64,000 nt of DNA from Brevibacillus laterosporus DSM 25 (GCF_002706795.1 NZ_CP017705.1:620001-684000), one strand, 5' to 3'. Positions 43,790 to 52,604 are shown, counted from the stretch's first letter. Program-made: numbers and translations. Notes: generated from the letters alone by a model not told the origin.

Positions 43790-44758
43790 TTACTTGCCTT
43801 GGAACATTTTTTGCATATTTGTTTGAAATGCATTGACATCCCCCATCATTCGATCGAACAACTCCTGAACAGTAGGAACATCATGGATTAGGCCAACCAC
43901 TTGTCCTGCCCAACCAAATCCATGCTCTGCATCCCCCTCATAGATAAACCGACGATTGTTCCAACCACTAATATATTCTCGCAAGCCTTCATATCCTACA
44001 CCTTGTTTCTCTAGTTCGGAAATATACTCAGAGCCTTTTGTACGTACTACACGCGCAGGAGTGCCTAGTGAGCGTTTAATCACAGTGGTATCATGCTCAG
44101 TAGCCTGAATAAGCGCCTCCTTGTAGGCAGCATGTGCATGAATACACTCTTTCGTAGCTATAAACCTCGTCCCCATTTCCACACCTTCTGCCCCTAATGC
44201 AAGCGCTGCCAAAAGTCCTCGACCATCACCAATTCCTCCACTTGCAAGTACAGGGATATTAACCGAATCAACAACACGAGGAACGAGTACTAAGGTTCCA
44301 ATATCATCTCGCCCTAAATGACCACCACCCTCCTGACCAACTGCCATCACTGCATCAGCCCCAGCAGCTTCCGCTTTTTGTGCTTGTCTAACTGTTGATA
44401 CAAGCACCAAACGTTTCATGCCATGTCCATCCGTTCGGCGAATTAGAGGTTCTGGATTCCCTCCTGTAATACTGATAACACCAATACCTTCTTCTATAGC
44501 CACATCTAACATTTCTTCATATGGTCGCTCATGTTGTCCAATAGCAAAATTAACACCAACAGGCTTTGTGGTCAATGTGCGCACCTTTTGAATCTCAGTC
44601 CGCAAAGCATCTGGCGAAGAGAGTGACATAGCTGTTATCTGTCCTAGTCCACCTGCCTCGGATACTGCGGCTGCTAATTCGGCATACGCCAGATGTGCTA
44701 ATCCTCCTTGTACGATGGGGTACATTATAGTAAGTAACGAGGTAATTCTGGTCTCCAT
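43790..44758 (-). CDS. Nitronate monooxygenase family flavoprotein
   Basis: A 322-residue FMN-dependent TIM-barrel oxidoreductase of the NMO/2-nitropropane dioxygenase family; related FabK enzymes reduce enoyl-ACP. Signature parts are YPIVQGGLAHLAYAELAAAVSEAGGLG, VISITGGNPEP, GADAVMAVGQEGGGHLGR with the active-site histidine, and VPVLASGGIGDGRG, which binds the FMN phosphate, then GAEGVEMGTRF. Start ATG 44758 with AGGAGG. Neighbours do not suggest a pathway; a detoxifying role for nitronates is the usual assumption. Confidence 0.9.
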   Translation of the reverse strand: METRITSLLTIMYPIVQGGLAHLAYAELAAAVSEAGGLGQITAMSLSSPDALRTEIQKVRTLTTKPVGVNFAIGQHERPYEEMLDVAIEEGIGVISITGGNPEPLIRRTDGHGMKRLVLVSTVRQAQKAEAAGADAVMAVGQEGGGHLGRDDIGTLVLVPRVVDSVNIPVLASGGIGDGRGLLAALALGAEGVEMGTRFIATKECIHAHAAYKEALIQATEHDTTVIKRSLGTPARVVRTKGSEYISELEKQGVGYEGLREYISGWNNRRFIYEGDAEHGFGWAGQVVGLIHDVPTVQELFDRMMGDVNAFQTNMQKMFQGK

Positions 44759-44925
44759 TGCTAATTCCCTCCTTTCCTTTATTCTTAAACTTTCTGCTTA
44801 AAAAGGGATAAATCCTGCCACCATAGGGTTTATGCAAAAAAAATACTTGCTTTCCCCCCCTAATTTGCTATACTCAATTTTGTTGTTTTTCAAACAATTA
44901 TAAAATAAAGTGAGGCGATACGATA

Positions 44926-46398
44926 ATGAAACAGGATAAGACCCCCTTGTTTAGCGGATTGGTGGCACATGCAGAGAGGAATCCCATTCAATTTCATATT
45001 CCAGGCCACAAAAAAGGAACGGGAATGAATCCTACGTTCCGAGAATTCATTGGAGAGAACGCGTTATCGATTGATTTAATCAATATCGCCCCACTAGATG
45101 ACTTACACCATCCAAAAGCAATGATTAAAGAGGCACAGGATTTGGCAGCAGAAGCCTTTGGTGCCGATCATACCTTTTTCTCTGTTCAAGGGACAAGCGG
45201 AGCTATCATGGCAATGATCATGGCGACTTGCAACCCTGGAGACAAGATTATTTTGCCTCGAAATGTGCATAAGTCTGTGACAGCTGCCATTATTTTTGCC
45301 GGTGCCATTCCAGTATTTATACATCCAATCATGGATGAACAGCTAGGGATTGCTCATGGCATTACGCCAAAAGCAGTTCGAAAAGCATTAACTGCACATC
45401 CTGATGCAGCTGCCTTATTGGTAATAAATCCTACTTACTTTGGAATTGCAGGGGATTTACAACAAATCGTAGAAATAGCCCATGAGTATAATATCCCTGT
45501 TCTAGTAGATGAGGCTCACGGTGTTCATATACATTTTCATGAAGATATGCCATTATCCGCTATGCAGGCAGGCGCAGACATGGCTGCTACCAGCGTTCAC
45601 AAGCTAGGAGGCTCTCTTACCCAAAGCTCTATTTTAAACGTAAGAGAAGGGCTTGTAGACGTCGACAGAGTGAAAACCATTCTGAGCATGCTAACAACAA
45701 CCTCCACTTCTTACATTTTGCTGGCTTCTTTAGACATGGCTAGACAACACTTAGCCATACACGGAAAACAAATGATAGAAAATTCTATTCGTATGGCTAG
45801 CGCCGCTAGAGAAGCCATTAACAAAATTCCTCGACTACGTTGTGTAGGGAAAGAAATATTAGGAATGCCGGCTGAGTACGCAATGGACCCAACTAAATTG
45901 CTCATTCATGTACGTAATCTCGGTATTACTGGCTGGGAAGTCGAGAATTGGTTACGCGAAAAATATAATATTGAAGTTGAGATGAGCGATCTCTACAACA
46001 TTCTTTGCTTTGTGACAGCTGGAGATACAGAAGAAACCATTGGTACACTAGTAGCTGCCTTACAGCATTTAGCTGTTGAATTTGCTCATGCCCAACCAAG
46101 TGATTTGGTTGAAATTTCACTTCCTGAAATTCCAGTGATCTCTCTTTCTCCACGTGATGCTTTTTATTCTGAAACAGAAATTGTCCCTCTGGAGCATGCA
46201 GAAGGTCGAATTATTACGGAATTTATCATGGTGTATCCTCCTGGGATTCCAATTTTATTCCCAGGCGAGGTTATCACATCTGATAACATTCATTACATCA
46301 AAGAAAACCTCCGTGTAGGTCTGCCTGTACAGGGTCCTGAAGATGAAACCATTCAAACCATCAAGGTTGTCAAACGCCAAGCGGCAATACATGAATAA
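44926..46398 (+). CDS. speA: Arginine decarboxylase (SpeA type)
   Basis: A PLP-dependent Orn/Lys/Arg decarboxylase, first enzyme of spermidine synthesis through agmatine. Exactly 490 residues, as B. subtilis SpeA. The substrate-side motif FHIPGHKKGTGMNP, the VQGTSGAIMAM segment, the HPDAAALLVINPTYFG strand, VDEAHGVHIHF and the PLP lysine in ATSVHKLGGSLTQSS are all present. A lysine substrate cannot be excluded from sequence alone, but the nearby yktB and SR1 genes repeat the B. subtilis speA locus. Start ATG 44926, GTGAGGCGA in front. Confidence 0.93.
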   Translation: MKQDKTPLFSGLVAHAERNPIQFHIPGHKKGTGMNPTFREFIGENALSIDLINIAPLDDLHHPKAMIKEAQDLAAEAFGADHTFFSVQGTSGAIMAMIMATCNPGDKIILPRNVHKSVTAAIIFAGAIPVFIHPIMDEQLGIAHGITPKAVRKALTAHPDAAALLVINPTYFGIAGDLQQIVEIAHEYNIPVLVDEAHGVHIHFHEDMPLSAMQAGADMAATSVHKLGGSLTQSSILNVREGLVDVDRVKTILSMLTTTSTSYILLASLDMARQHLAIHGKQMIENSIRMASAAREAINKIPRLRCVGKEILGMPAEYAMDPTKLLIHVRNLGITGWEVENWLREKYNIEVEMSDLYNILCFVTAGDTEETIGTLVAALQHLAVEFAHAQPSDLVEISLPEIPVISLSPRDAFYSETEIVPLEHAEGRIITEFIMVYPPGIPILFPGEVITSDNIHYIKENLRVGLPVQGPEDETIQTIKVVKRQAAIHE

Positions 46399-46410
46399 CA
46401 CATAAAAAGG

Positions 46411-46449
46411 TCCTCTCCTTGCCATTATGGACAAGGAGGGGATTTTTTT
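46411..46449 (+). terminator. Terminator of speA
   Basis: TCCTCTCCTTG (46411-46421) / CAAGGAGGGGA (46432-46442), then seven Ts. Confidence 0.88.
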
Positions 46450-46558
46450 GGCCCTTGTCTAATAAACTTCGAAACTTTTCTAGACTCTATGACGTATAGT
46501 AAATAGATAGAACTTACATAAGATATGCCCTACGTCGCCTGAGAAAAGGAGAAATGAC

Positions 46559-47074
46559 ATGAACACTACTACCACATCCACCACCACGAATCCCTATTCC
46601 TACCTTCTATGGATTGGGTATCTTATCCTTGCTATTGGCGGCTCTGCTTTATATGGAGCTAGTCTCAGCTTACATTTTGATCATTGGTCATTTGATCTCG
46701 GTGCGTACTGGGTCATTATATCCGCTAGTTGTAGCTGGATTCTTTTATTCGGAACCACTTATCTAATCGGTTATAAGAAAATCAGTCTACGTTGGCTGAT
46801 CCAAATTAGTTTGGAGACTGTCGTATACGGTGTTACTGTACTACTTGCTGCCTCTTTAGTTAACCTAATTGCAAGAGGATTACAATTCCCAAGCTTACTG
46901 ATGGTGACTCCCAATATCTTACTTGTCCTCTTCTCCAACATCTTAATGGCCAATCATTATATTGGCGAAATGAAAACGCAGCATTTTTCTCCGCCACTAT
47001 CCCTTCTATTGTGGCTAACTCTGTTAGATGGGTTCGGCATTTTCTTTCTATACTTTTTCGGTAAAATGTTTTAA
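46559..47074 (+). CDS. Hypothetical membrane protein with five segments
   Basis: A 171-residue integral membrane protein, not recognised. Hydrophobic helices run at about residues 15-37, 49-72, 79-107 (split), 114-132 and 146-168, with a Thr-rich N-terminal tail. Short loops contain few charges. ATG 46559 has AAAAGGAG. It follows speA but behind a terminator, so it is likely its own unit. Confidence 0.75.
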   Translation: MNTTTTSTTTNPYSYLLWIGYLILAIGGSALYGASLSLHFDHWSFDLGAYWVIISASCSWILLFGTTYLIGYKKISLRWLIQISLETVVYGVTVLLAASLVNLIARGLQFPSLLMVTPNILLVLFSNILMANHYIGEMKTQHFSPPLSLLLWLTLLDGFGIFFLYFFGKMF

Positions 47075-47103
47075 TTAATAGATAACGGTTCACTGATTAG
47101 ATA

Positions 47104-47140
47104 AAAAGGCTGATAGGATATTACATCCTACCAGCCTTTT
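47104..47140. terminator. Bidirectional terminator
   Basis: AAAAGGCTGATAGGAT (47104-47119) pairs with the right arm at 47125-47140; A and T tracts on both sides. It separates the membrane protein gene from the opposing beta-propeller gene. Confidence 0.88.
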
Positions 47141-47149
47141 TGTTTAGTA

Positions 47150-49063
47150 TTAATCCTCATCGTCCTCATCGTCGTCATCGTCGTCATCAGAACCAAGTAC
47201 AGATGTATATAGACCTTCATCATCACGGTCATCCACCCATACTAAACGATTGCCACCAATTGCGATCTCAGAAGGATCAGCCTCACTAACAAATGGAGAT
47301 CTGAAACGTTGTCTATCCATGTCATACATGACATATTTATCTACTGCGTCTCCACCTTTTTCTACTTCAGTCTCATAGAAAATAATATTATTTGATACGA
47401 TTGGATTCTCTTGATCGCCTTCTTCTTCATACAGAAGATCAGTACGATTCATCTTGAAGGAATACACGAAAATGTCCTTGTCTTTTGTATCACTATTGTA
47501 AGCAGACCAAGCTGCATATCTGTCGCCAAGACCGATACCTTTTGCATTTTCCACTTCTTCCTTCATAATACGGCCGCCATCTTCATAATCGTAAATGACA
47601 ATATCTTGGTACTTATCGTCGTCTCCATCAATCAAAGCTACAGCCTGATTATTGATAGCTACACTGCGAATGCCACCTTTGGAGTCATGCAGTTCAGAAG
47701 TTTTATTCTTTTTCAAGTTTGTTAGGTTAACAGTATTCGAACGTTTTCCACCACTTACCCAAACAAAATGGTCTTTATAAATTGCATACAAGCCCTCTAC
47801 TACGTCTGTTTTCTTTGTAGTAATCTTCGTTGATTCACCTGTTTCAATATCGTAGGCCACTAATACCTTATCGTCATTATCGTAGTAAACCACATAAGAA
47901 TCACTTACCACTGGATGCTCAGCTTCATGCTTTTCTGGGGAGATTGTAATCGTTTTGCGATTTTTTGCATCATACAGCATTACGCGAGACTCTTTTTTAC
48001 CTTCCTTCACAAAAGCCACATAGTTTTTGCTAGCTGCTGGAGAGGATACATTTTTTAAATTTTCGCCCTTGCCCAGCGTTTTGCTCTTCTCTTTTTTCGT
48101 ATCAAATAATTTCAATGTCAAATTATTGGTTTTACCAGAAGCATATAGCACATAACGCCCGCTCATCACAGGAGGCATTTTATGATTGAAATCATTATTG
48201 ACTTTAATCAAATCATCTTTGTTTGTATCTAGGTAATACAATGAGCTGCCCGATCCATATAACAGATAACGTCCGTTAAAATCAAACAGCTCTTCAGTTC
48301 CTTTTTCATGAGTTAACACTTTGCTTTTACTGCTCTCTACTTGCGTTTTTTCAATATTTCCGGTTGATTTGTTTAAGAAAGCAATGTCATCATCAGAAAT
48401 GACGGGATTTGTTGGTTTAGATTTTCCCCAGTACGTTAGGTTCTCTTTGGAAGAACCCAATTGATTTTGATACAGTTCGGATCTTCCATTACGTTCATCT
48501 TGCCAAACCACTTGGTCATCATAAACGGAAGGATGGCTTGCTTTTCCGCCTGTAGATATGCGATATTCTTTGTCACTTCCTACTTCAATCGCATAAATAT
48601 TTGTTCCACCATCACGCTTGTCTTTCCAAACTACAACATTGTCCTTAAAAACTATTTCTTCTGGATCAGTTACTCTTGCATCTTGGTTTGTAAGAACACG
48701 TTCTTTATCTTTTTTTAGATCGTACGCATATAGTTCATATCCATTTTTTTCCTGTTGAGCCCACACTATTGTATTTCTATCAATACGCGGAGCTACCTTC
48801 TTAGAACTATTGCTAGAAATTTTCTTTTTGATACTTTCATCATCCACATCATAAACCACGATGGAATAATTCTTCCCAGATTCTTCTACCCATACAGCAT
48901 AATCTCCATCAAAATCCATACCATAGGGAGCAGCTGCAGTATCGCCATTCACTAAAATCTTTTCCTCATCATAATTAGAAGCGAAAGCTGGATTCACACT
49001 GCTAACCAATGTCGTTGCCATGGCAAAAACAGCTATCCATCGCTGAAAGCTTTTCTTCCTCAT
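47150..49063 (-). CDS. Secreted TolB-like beta-propeller protein with acidic tail
   Basis: A 637-residue exported protein. The signal peptide ends near residue 28 (SSVNPAFAS). The body is a long series of beta-propeller blades with the recurring unit (V/L)xYDxxxxxxxxI...xxxPxxxxxxVVWxD, for example KASHPSVYDDQVVWQDERNG, similar to TolB/WD40-like repeats in Bacillales surface proteins. It ends in an acidic run (DDDDDDDEDDED) that may bind cations or anchor the protein. No catalytic motif. Start ATG 49063, GAGAGGAG. Role in the cell wall or outside is inferred from the signal peptide. Confidence 0.8.
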   Translation of the reverse strand: MRKKSFQRWIAVFAMATTLVSSVNPAFASNYDEEKILVNGDTAAAPYGMDFDGDYAVWVEESGKNYSIVVYDVDDESIKKKISSNSSKKVAPRIDRNTIVWAQQEKNGYELYAYDLKKDKERVLTNQDARVTDPEEIVFKDNVVVWKDKRDGGTNIYAIEVGSDKEYRISTGGKASHPSVYDDQVVWQDERNGRSELYQNQLGSSKENLTYWGKSKPTNPVISDDDIAFLNKSTGNIEKTQVESSKSKVLTHEKGTEELFDFNGRYLLYGSGSSLYYLDTNKDDLIKVNNDFNHKMPPVMSGRYVLYASGKTNNLTLKLFDTKKEKSKTLGKGENLKNVSSPAASKNYVAFVKEGKKESRVMLYDAKNRKTITISPEKHEAEHPVVSDSYVVYYDNDDKVLVAYDIETGESTKITTKKTDVVEGLYAIYKDHFVWVSGGKRSNTVNLTNLKKNKTSELHDSKGGIRSVAINNQAVALIDGDDDKYQDIVIYDYEDGGRIMKEEVENAKGIGLGDRYAAWSAYNSDTKDKDIFVYSFKMNRTDLLYEEEGDQENPIVSNNIIFYETEVEKGGDAVDKYVMYDMDRQRFRSPFVSEADPSEIAIGGNRLVWVDDRDDEGLYTSVLGSDDDDDDDEDDED

Positions 49064-49168
49064 TTTGTAACTCCTCTCGACAAAATATTTCCAATATCTT
49101 TATCCTTCTTATTATTTATCATTTAAATGTAGAAGTAAATAAAAATATTTGACAGGAAATGAAAAAGC

Positions 49169-49193
49169 AAAAAACACACTCAAAAAGAGTGTG
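49169..49193 (-). terminator. Terminator of the SR1-like RNA
   Basis: CACACTC (49175-49181) / GAGTGTG (49187-49193), loop of five As, then TTTTTT on the minus strand, 50 bases beyond the SR1P stop codon. Confidence 0.88.
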
Positions 49194-49242
49194 CTACATA
49201 ATCAATGAAATTAGATATATTCAAAAAATACATCTTCAAAAC

Positions 49243-49365
49243 CTATTCGTGTTCATTATCATGCTGATGGCACGGGCAATCACATAAACCATAAAGCGTT
49301 TTCACCTGTGGTGATTCCAAATGTTCAATGATGTCTCCGCATTTCTGACAAACGATTGTCGTCAT
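49243..49365 (-). CDS. sr1P: GapA-binding peptide SR1P
   Basis: A 40-residue peptide of the SR1P family, which in B. subtilis binds GapA and helps RNase J1. It reads MTTIVCQKCGDIIEHLESP then QVKTLYGLCDCPCHQHDNE; the TIVCQxC start, the E-x-x-x-V-x-TLYG core and the clustered cysteines are the family marks. The ATG at 49365 has AGGGGGC in front. The cysteine pairs could bind zinc. The speA and yktB genes close by repeat the B. subtilis sr1 setting. Confidence 0.9.
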   Translation of the reverse strand: MTTIVCQKCGDIIEHLESPQVKTLYGLCDCPCHQHDNEHE

Positions 49366-49412
49366 GATAAGCCCCCTATGGAATAAATGTACTTGCAAAT
49401 GAACTGAATTAT

Positions 49413-49423
49413 TATGTCACATT
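49413..49423. promoter_or_regulatory. CcpN-like box in the SR1 leader
   Basis: TATGTCACATT fits ten of eleven positions of the CcpN box TRTGHYATAYW as I recall it. It lies just downstream of the SR1 start. Confidence 0.5.
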
Positions 49424-49434
49424 AGTTTTATAAA

Positions 49435-49445
49435 TGTGTTACATT
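49435..49445. promoter_or_regulatory. CcpN-like box overlapping the SR1 transcription start
   Basis: TGTGTTACATT, again ten of eleven positions, covers the +1 region directly behind the -10 hexamer, a position suited to repression. Confidence 0.55.
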
Positions 49446-49446
49446 A

Positions 49447-49475
49447 ATCTTAATACGTCATACTTTAACTGTCAA
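49447..49475 (-). promoter_or_regulatory. SigA promoter of the SR1-like RNA
   Basis: Minus-strand TTGACA (49470-49475), a 17-base spacer and TAAGAT (49447-49452). Confidence 0.75.
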
Positions 49476-49550
49476 TAGGCTAATGAATGTAACTGTTTGG
49501 CCCGTTTTTTATTGCTATAATCCCAAATCAATTATTAGCCGAATAATTAG

Positions 49551-49561
49551 TATGTCACATT
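49551..49561. promoter_or_regulatory. Third CcpN-like box
   Basis: An exact second copy of TATGTCACATT, about 80 bases upstream of the SR1 promoter; it may help repression by looping or control another start. Confidence 0.35.
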
Positions 49562-49591
49562 AACTTTAAATCATTTAATAAAGCCAAAACA

Positions 49592-49620
49592 ACAGCCCCC
49601 TTCATTGCGAAGGGGGCTGT
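49592..49620 (-). terminator. Terminator of the DUF3055 gene
   Basis: A perfect 12-base repeat, ACAGCCCCCTTC (49592-49603) and its complement (49609-49620), followed by TTGTTTTG on the minus strand. Confidence 0.85.
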
Positions 49621-49648
49621 CATATTCCAACTATCTACTGTATCTAGG

Positions 49649-49945
49649 CTAGTATTGATCCTGAAAAGGCATGGACGGTAAGTTATCACGAAAGAATTGA
49701 GAGAGCTCATTTGCTTGGGTCAGACAAGTCAATTTAAAGATTTGTTGCAGATGCTTTGGATTCATGGTGTCTTCTGAACTTAGTAGCGTTGATTGCCCTG
49801 TCTGCATACATACCACCAGTGGTTTCCCGAAAAAACGATGTGTATACACGATTCCAAAATCATAGCGAGTTGTGTCGGTTGCAAAGCCTAGAAAACGAAC
49901 TTTAGCATCTTCGTTCACGTCATACAACAATTCCATTGCTTCCAT
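49649..49945 (-). CDS. DUF3055 family protein
   Basis: A 98-residue cytosolic protein. The family pattern is clear: LYDVNEDAKVRFLGFATD, then TRYDFGIVYTHRFFGKPLVVCMQTGQS and LSQFFRDNLP at the end. Function unknown; widespread in Bacilli. ATG 49945 follows GGGAGGG; a second ATG three codons on has no better site. Confidence 0.88.
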   Translation of the reverse strand: MEAMELLYDVNEDAKVRFLGFATDTTRYDFGIVYTHRFFGKPLVVCMQTGQSTLLSSEDTMNPKHLQQIFKLTCLTQANELSQFFRDNLPSMPFQDQY

Positions 49946-50171
49946 CGCGATACCCTCCCATCTTGTATGATCTTTTATCTCCTCATCTATTCTATCTTTA
50001 CCTAGTTATAAGCCCAACGATGGCTTTATTAGAATATGAGATGGAAGATAAAAAAGTTCCTTTCGATCAAGCCCATTCCTTACATTTGAAAAAGTTGCAC
50101 ATTCAAATGTAACCTTTTTTAAATAATTTGAAACTTTTACCTTTTATTTCCGTACTTATTACAGAGGATAT

Positions 50172-50696
50172 TCAACCGGCAGAGCTTTGATTCTCAGGAA
50201 AACGCTCTTCGCCTTCCTGGATCCATCTCACCTTATCTGCTCCGTGCAATGTCTGAGCAAGGAATGATATACATTCAAAAAACAGTTCTACTACTACAAC
50301 AGAGTAACGTTCTTTCAATTTTTCCAAAGCCTCTGTCAAACGGAAGAGACTAGGCGTATTTTTCCTACTTTTTTCAATAACCTGACGACCTGCGCCTGTA
50401 GGATACACATGAACAACCCTTCCATCAATATCGGATTTCTCAATGCTTACTAATTGTTTTTCCATCAGCTTTTTTATATGAATAACAATAGATGAGGGAT
50501 GCCAAAACGTCCAATCAGCAATCTGTGTAACACGTACTCCTTCGTAGCAGCAAATGATCCACAAAATATTTAATTGTACAGATGAGTCCAAATTCGCTGC
50601 CTTTGCAGCTCTTTCCCAATCGTCTTTGTTCACAACATTGATTGCTCGTAATGTATTTAACGCTTCATGCACCTGTCGTACCGCTGTATCCTTCAT
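50172..50696 (-). CDS. MarR-family regulator, ScoC/Hpr-like
   Basis: A 174-residue winged-helix regulator. The MarR core runs from VQLNILWIICCYEGVRVTQIAD through the recognition helix SSIVIHIKKLMEKQLVSI to the wing DGRVVHVYPTGAGRQVIE. The LNILWI and tail arrangement recall the ScoC (Hpr) transition-state regulator, but I cannot confirm orthology. The start at ATG 50696 follows GGGGGA; upstream methionines in the frame have no site. It diverges from the DUF1885 gene. Confidence 0.82.
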   Translation of the reverse strand: MKDTAVRQVHEALNTLRAINVVNKDDWERAAKAANLDSSVQLNILWIICCYEGVRVTQIADWTFWHPSSIVIHIKKLMEKQLVSIEKSDIDGRVVHVYPTGAGRQVIEKSRKNTPSLFRLTEALEKLKERYSVVVVELFFECISFLAQTLHGADKVRWIQEGEERFPENQSSAG

Positions 50697-50877
50697 TTTC
50701 CCATTCCCCCAACTGATTTTTGTCTCTCTACAAGTATAAATTTTCATCATTGTACTATTTTCAGAAAATATAATCAATTGCTTTCCGTTTTTTGTGTCCG
50801 CTTGCAGAAGCCTGAACTGTAATGCTACACTTAAAGTAGAAAAAATCCGTACTTTTGATATGGGAGTGAACTGATTC

Positions 50878-51306
50878 GTGAATATGCAATCCGCCTATGT
50901 ATATCTAGTAGATGGTTCCATCGCCTCCACGGTTACTCTTGATGATGTCAAAACATTTTTACAAAAATACCAAGATAAAACCAGTAAAACAGGTCAACAA
51001 TTGGATTGGAGTTATACAGATGCCTCCTTTCCCTATCATATCGAAGAACCAGCGGAAGGAAAAGACACATTTTTCATTTTAAAGGGTAAAGATCAGAATC
51101 TTTATAAATATGTGATCATTGGCGTAGGCACACATCTAAAAGACGATCAGGAGCGCGCTTTCATTCAGGTTAGTATTCCCGACACGGCAACTCAAAACGA
51201 TAAAAGTAAAGGCAACGAATACTGTCGCTATTTGGCCCGTGAACTAAAAGGAGAACTTCATCTATTCAACGGAAGAATTCAATATTTTCAGCCACGTAAG
51301 CCTTAA
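50878..51306 (+). CDS. DUF1885 family protein
   Basis: A 142-residue protein starting MNMQSAYVYLVDGSIASTVT, with central FFILKGKDQNLYKYVIIGVGTH and a C-terminal ARELKGELHLFNGRIQYF strand, matching DUF1885 (a small Bacilli family of known fold but unknown role). It starts at GTG 50878 after GGGAGTG. It lies between the MarR gene and the glucosaminidase, probably as a separate unit. Confidence 0.85.
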   Translation: MNMQSAYVYLVDGSIASTVTLDDVKTFLQKYQDKTSKTGQQLDWSYTDASFPYHIEEPAEGKDTFFILKGKDQNLYKYVIIGVGTHLKDDQERAFIQVSIPDTATQNDKSKGNEYCRYLARELKGELHLFNGRIQYFQPRKP

Positions 51307-51443
51307 ATTTGTATTTTTTTAGCGTTTTGTACATATGTCCAAGCAAAATGGCACCCCCCCAATATGATACATAGTGGAGGTGCTTATATCATTATAAGTG
51401 CCTTCTTTGACTCCAACATTCAGTCTAAAGGAGGTGCTTTTTT

Positions 51444-52082
51444 ATGGAACGCTCTGATTTCATTTCGCTTGTAAGTGCACCAGCTCAGCTTGCCTTTGAA
51501 AAGTATCATATTTACGCCTCCATAACCATTGCTCAAGCTATTTTAGAATCTGGATTTGGTAACTCCATCCCAAGAGATCCTGCTACAGGTCGGATATCCT
51601 ACAACATTTTTGGAATAAAAGGGGTAGGACCAGCAGGCTCTGTACATGTAGAAACAAAAGAATATCTTCAAGGTACATGGGTGACGAAAACACAAGAATT
51701 CAAAGCCTATAACAGCTTTCTTGAATCCATTGAAGATCATTCACAAATCTTGTTAACCCCTCGTTATAAAACGGTTATTCAAGCAACTACCCCTTTTCAA
51801 GCAGCCCAACATCTAAAACTAGCCGGCTACGCTACCGATCCAGAATATGCGGAAAAGCTACAAAAATTAATCGAAGCCTACAACCTAACCCAGTATGATC
51901 AAAAAAAGGCCCCATCCGAGGAATTTGTAGCCACTTGGAAGCTAGAAGTAGGTAAGCGTGCCCTAGCAGAGGGAATCATCACGTCCCCTGAATGGTTAAA
52001 TGACTTAGATAAACCTATGCCTGTCTGGGCTGTATTAGCAGTAGTGCTACGTGTGTATGACAAATGTCGTGAAGGTAAATAG
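51444..52082 (+). CDS. Glucosaminidase-domain protein without signal peptide
   Basis: A 212-residue peptidoglycan hydrolase of the FlgJ/LytD (GH73) family. The catalytic glutamate is in AQAILESGFGNS, followed by the family landmarks SYNIFGIKG, TQEFKAYNSFLESIEDHSQIL and LAGYATDPEYAEKL. The C-terminal 60 residues are helical and could bind a partner. There is no signal peptide or membrane anchor, so export must use another route, as for phage endolysins with a holin. ATG 51444 with AAAGGAGG. A holin-like gene occurs at the right edge of the window, but 12 kb away. Confidence 0.85.
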   Translation: MERSDFISLVSAPAQLAFEKYHIYASITIAQAILESGFGNSIPRDPATGRISYNIFGIKGVGPAGSVHVETKEYLQGTWVTKTQEFKAYNSFLESIEDHSQILLTPRYKTVIQATTPFQAAQHLKLAGYATDPEYAEKLQKLIEAYNLTQYDQKKAPSEEFVATWKLEVGKRALAEGIITSPEWLNDLDKPMPVWAVLAVVLRVYDKCREGK

Positions 52083-52100
52083 ATGCGTGATGAAAAAACA

Positions 52101-52134
52101 AAAGACAGGTTCCCTAATCGGGTCCTGTCTTTCC
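52101..52134 (+). terminator. Terminator of the glucosaminidase gene
   Basis: AAAGACAGG (52101-52109) / CCTGTCTTT (52124-52132) with an inner CC/GG pair. Confidence 0.8.
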
Positions 52135-52142
52135 TATAGGTG

Positions 52143-52508
52143 TTACGAAAGTATTTCGGATCTGGTTAGCGAATAGAATCTTCCGTCTACCATACGTATG
52201 CCGAGATCGACACAATATTTGCACCCTTCCATTACTCCGTAGAGAATCCAATTGCTTGCTCGGTAGTTAATGTCATAATCTGTGTAGCTGTCTAGCCCGT
52301 CATTTTTAATTTCAATCCGGTACGTTACATCATACAGACGCAGAACTAACGGTAACTCATGGAATGGAATGGAAAATTCTTGCTCAATCTCTTGTTGGTA
52401 TTCCTCCGTCACAAGCCAAGAGGCTAAAATGGATTGGGAGTCTTTCCATGCAATACGTATACTCGGGCCGTCTGTATCTGTTGATGACCGCGTGGCTTTT
52501 GTCTTCAT
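52143..52508 (-). CDS. DUF4912 family protein
   Basis: A 121-residue protein with the DUF4912 pattern: IRIAWKDSQSILASWLVTEEY, LVLRLYDVT, YRIEIKNDG and the closing strand GVMEGCKYCVDLGIRMVDGRFYSLTRS. The fold resembles a small beta-sandwich with a helix; some authors link it to polysaccharide or nucleotide binding, which is unproven. ATG 52508 has AAAGGAAAG. It faces the glucosaminidase gene across a terminator. Confidence 0.83.
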   Translation of the reverse strand: MKTKATRSSTDTDGPSIRIAWKDSQSILASWLVTEEYQQEIEQEFSIPFHELPLVLRLYDVTYRIEIKNDGLDSYTDYDINYRASNWILYGVMEGCKYCVDLGIRMVDGRFYSLTRSEILS

Positions 52509-52604
52509 TCGCTTTCATCTTTCCTTTCTTACATTACATAATAGAAATTACTTCTAACTATTATATCATCAGGTAGCTAATTTTGAAAACGGTGGAAGAG
52601 CATT

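Larger units (their letters stand above)
49169..49440 (-). ncRNA. sr1: SR1-like dual-function small RNA
   Basis: From the promoter at 49447-49475 to the terminator at 49169-49193 a transcript of about 270 bases is predicted; B. subtilis SR1 is about 205 bases and both regulates ahrC mRNA by base pairing and encodes SR1P. Here the small reading frame is present; whether the RNA also base-pairs with a target is not testable from the sequence. Confidence 0.65.
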
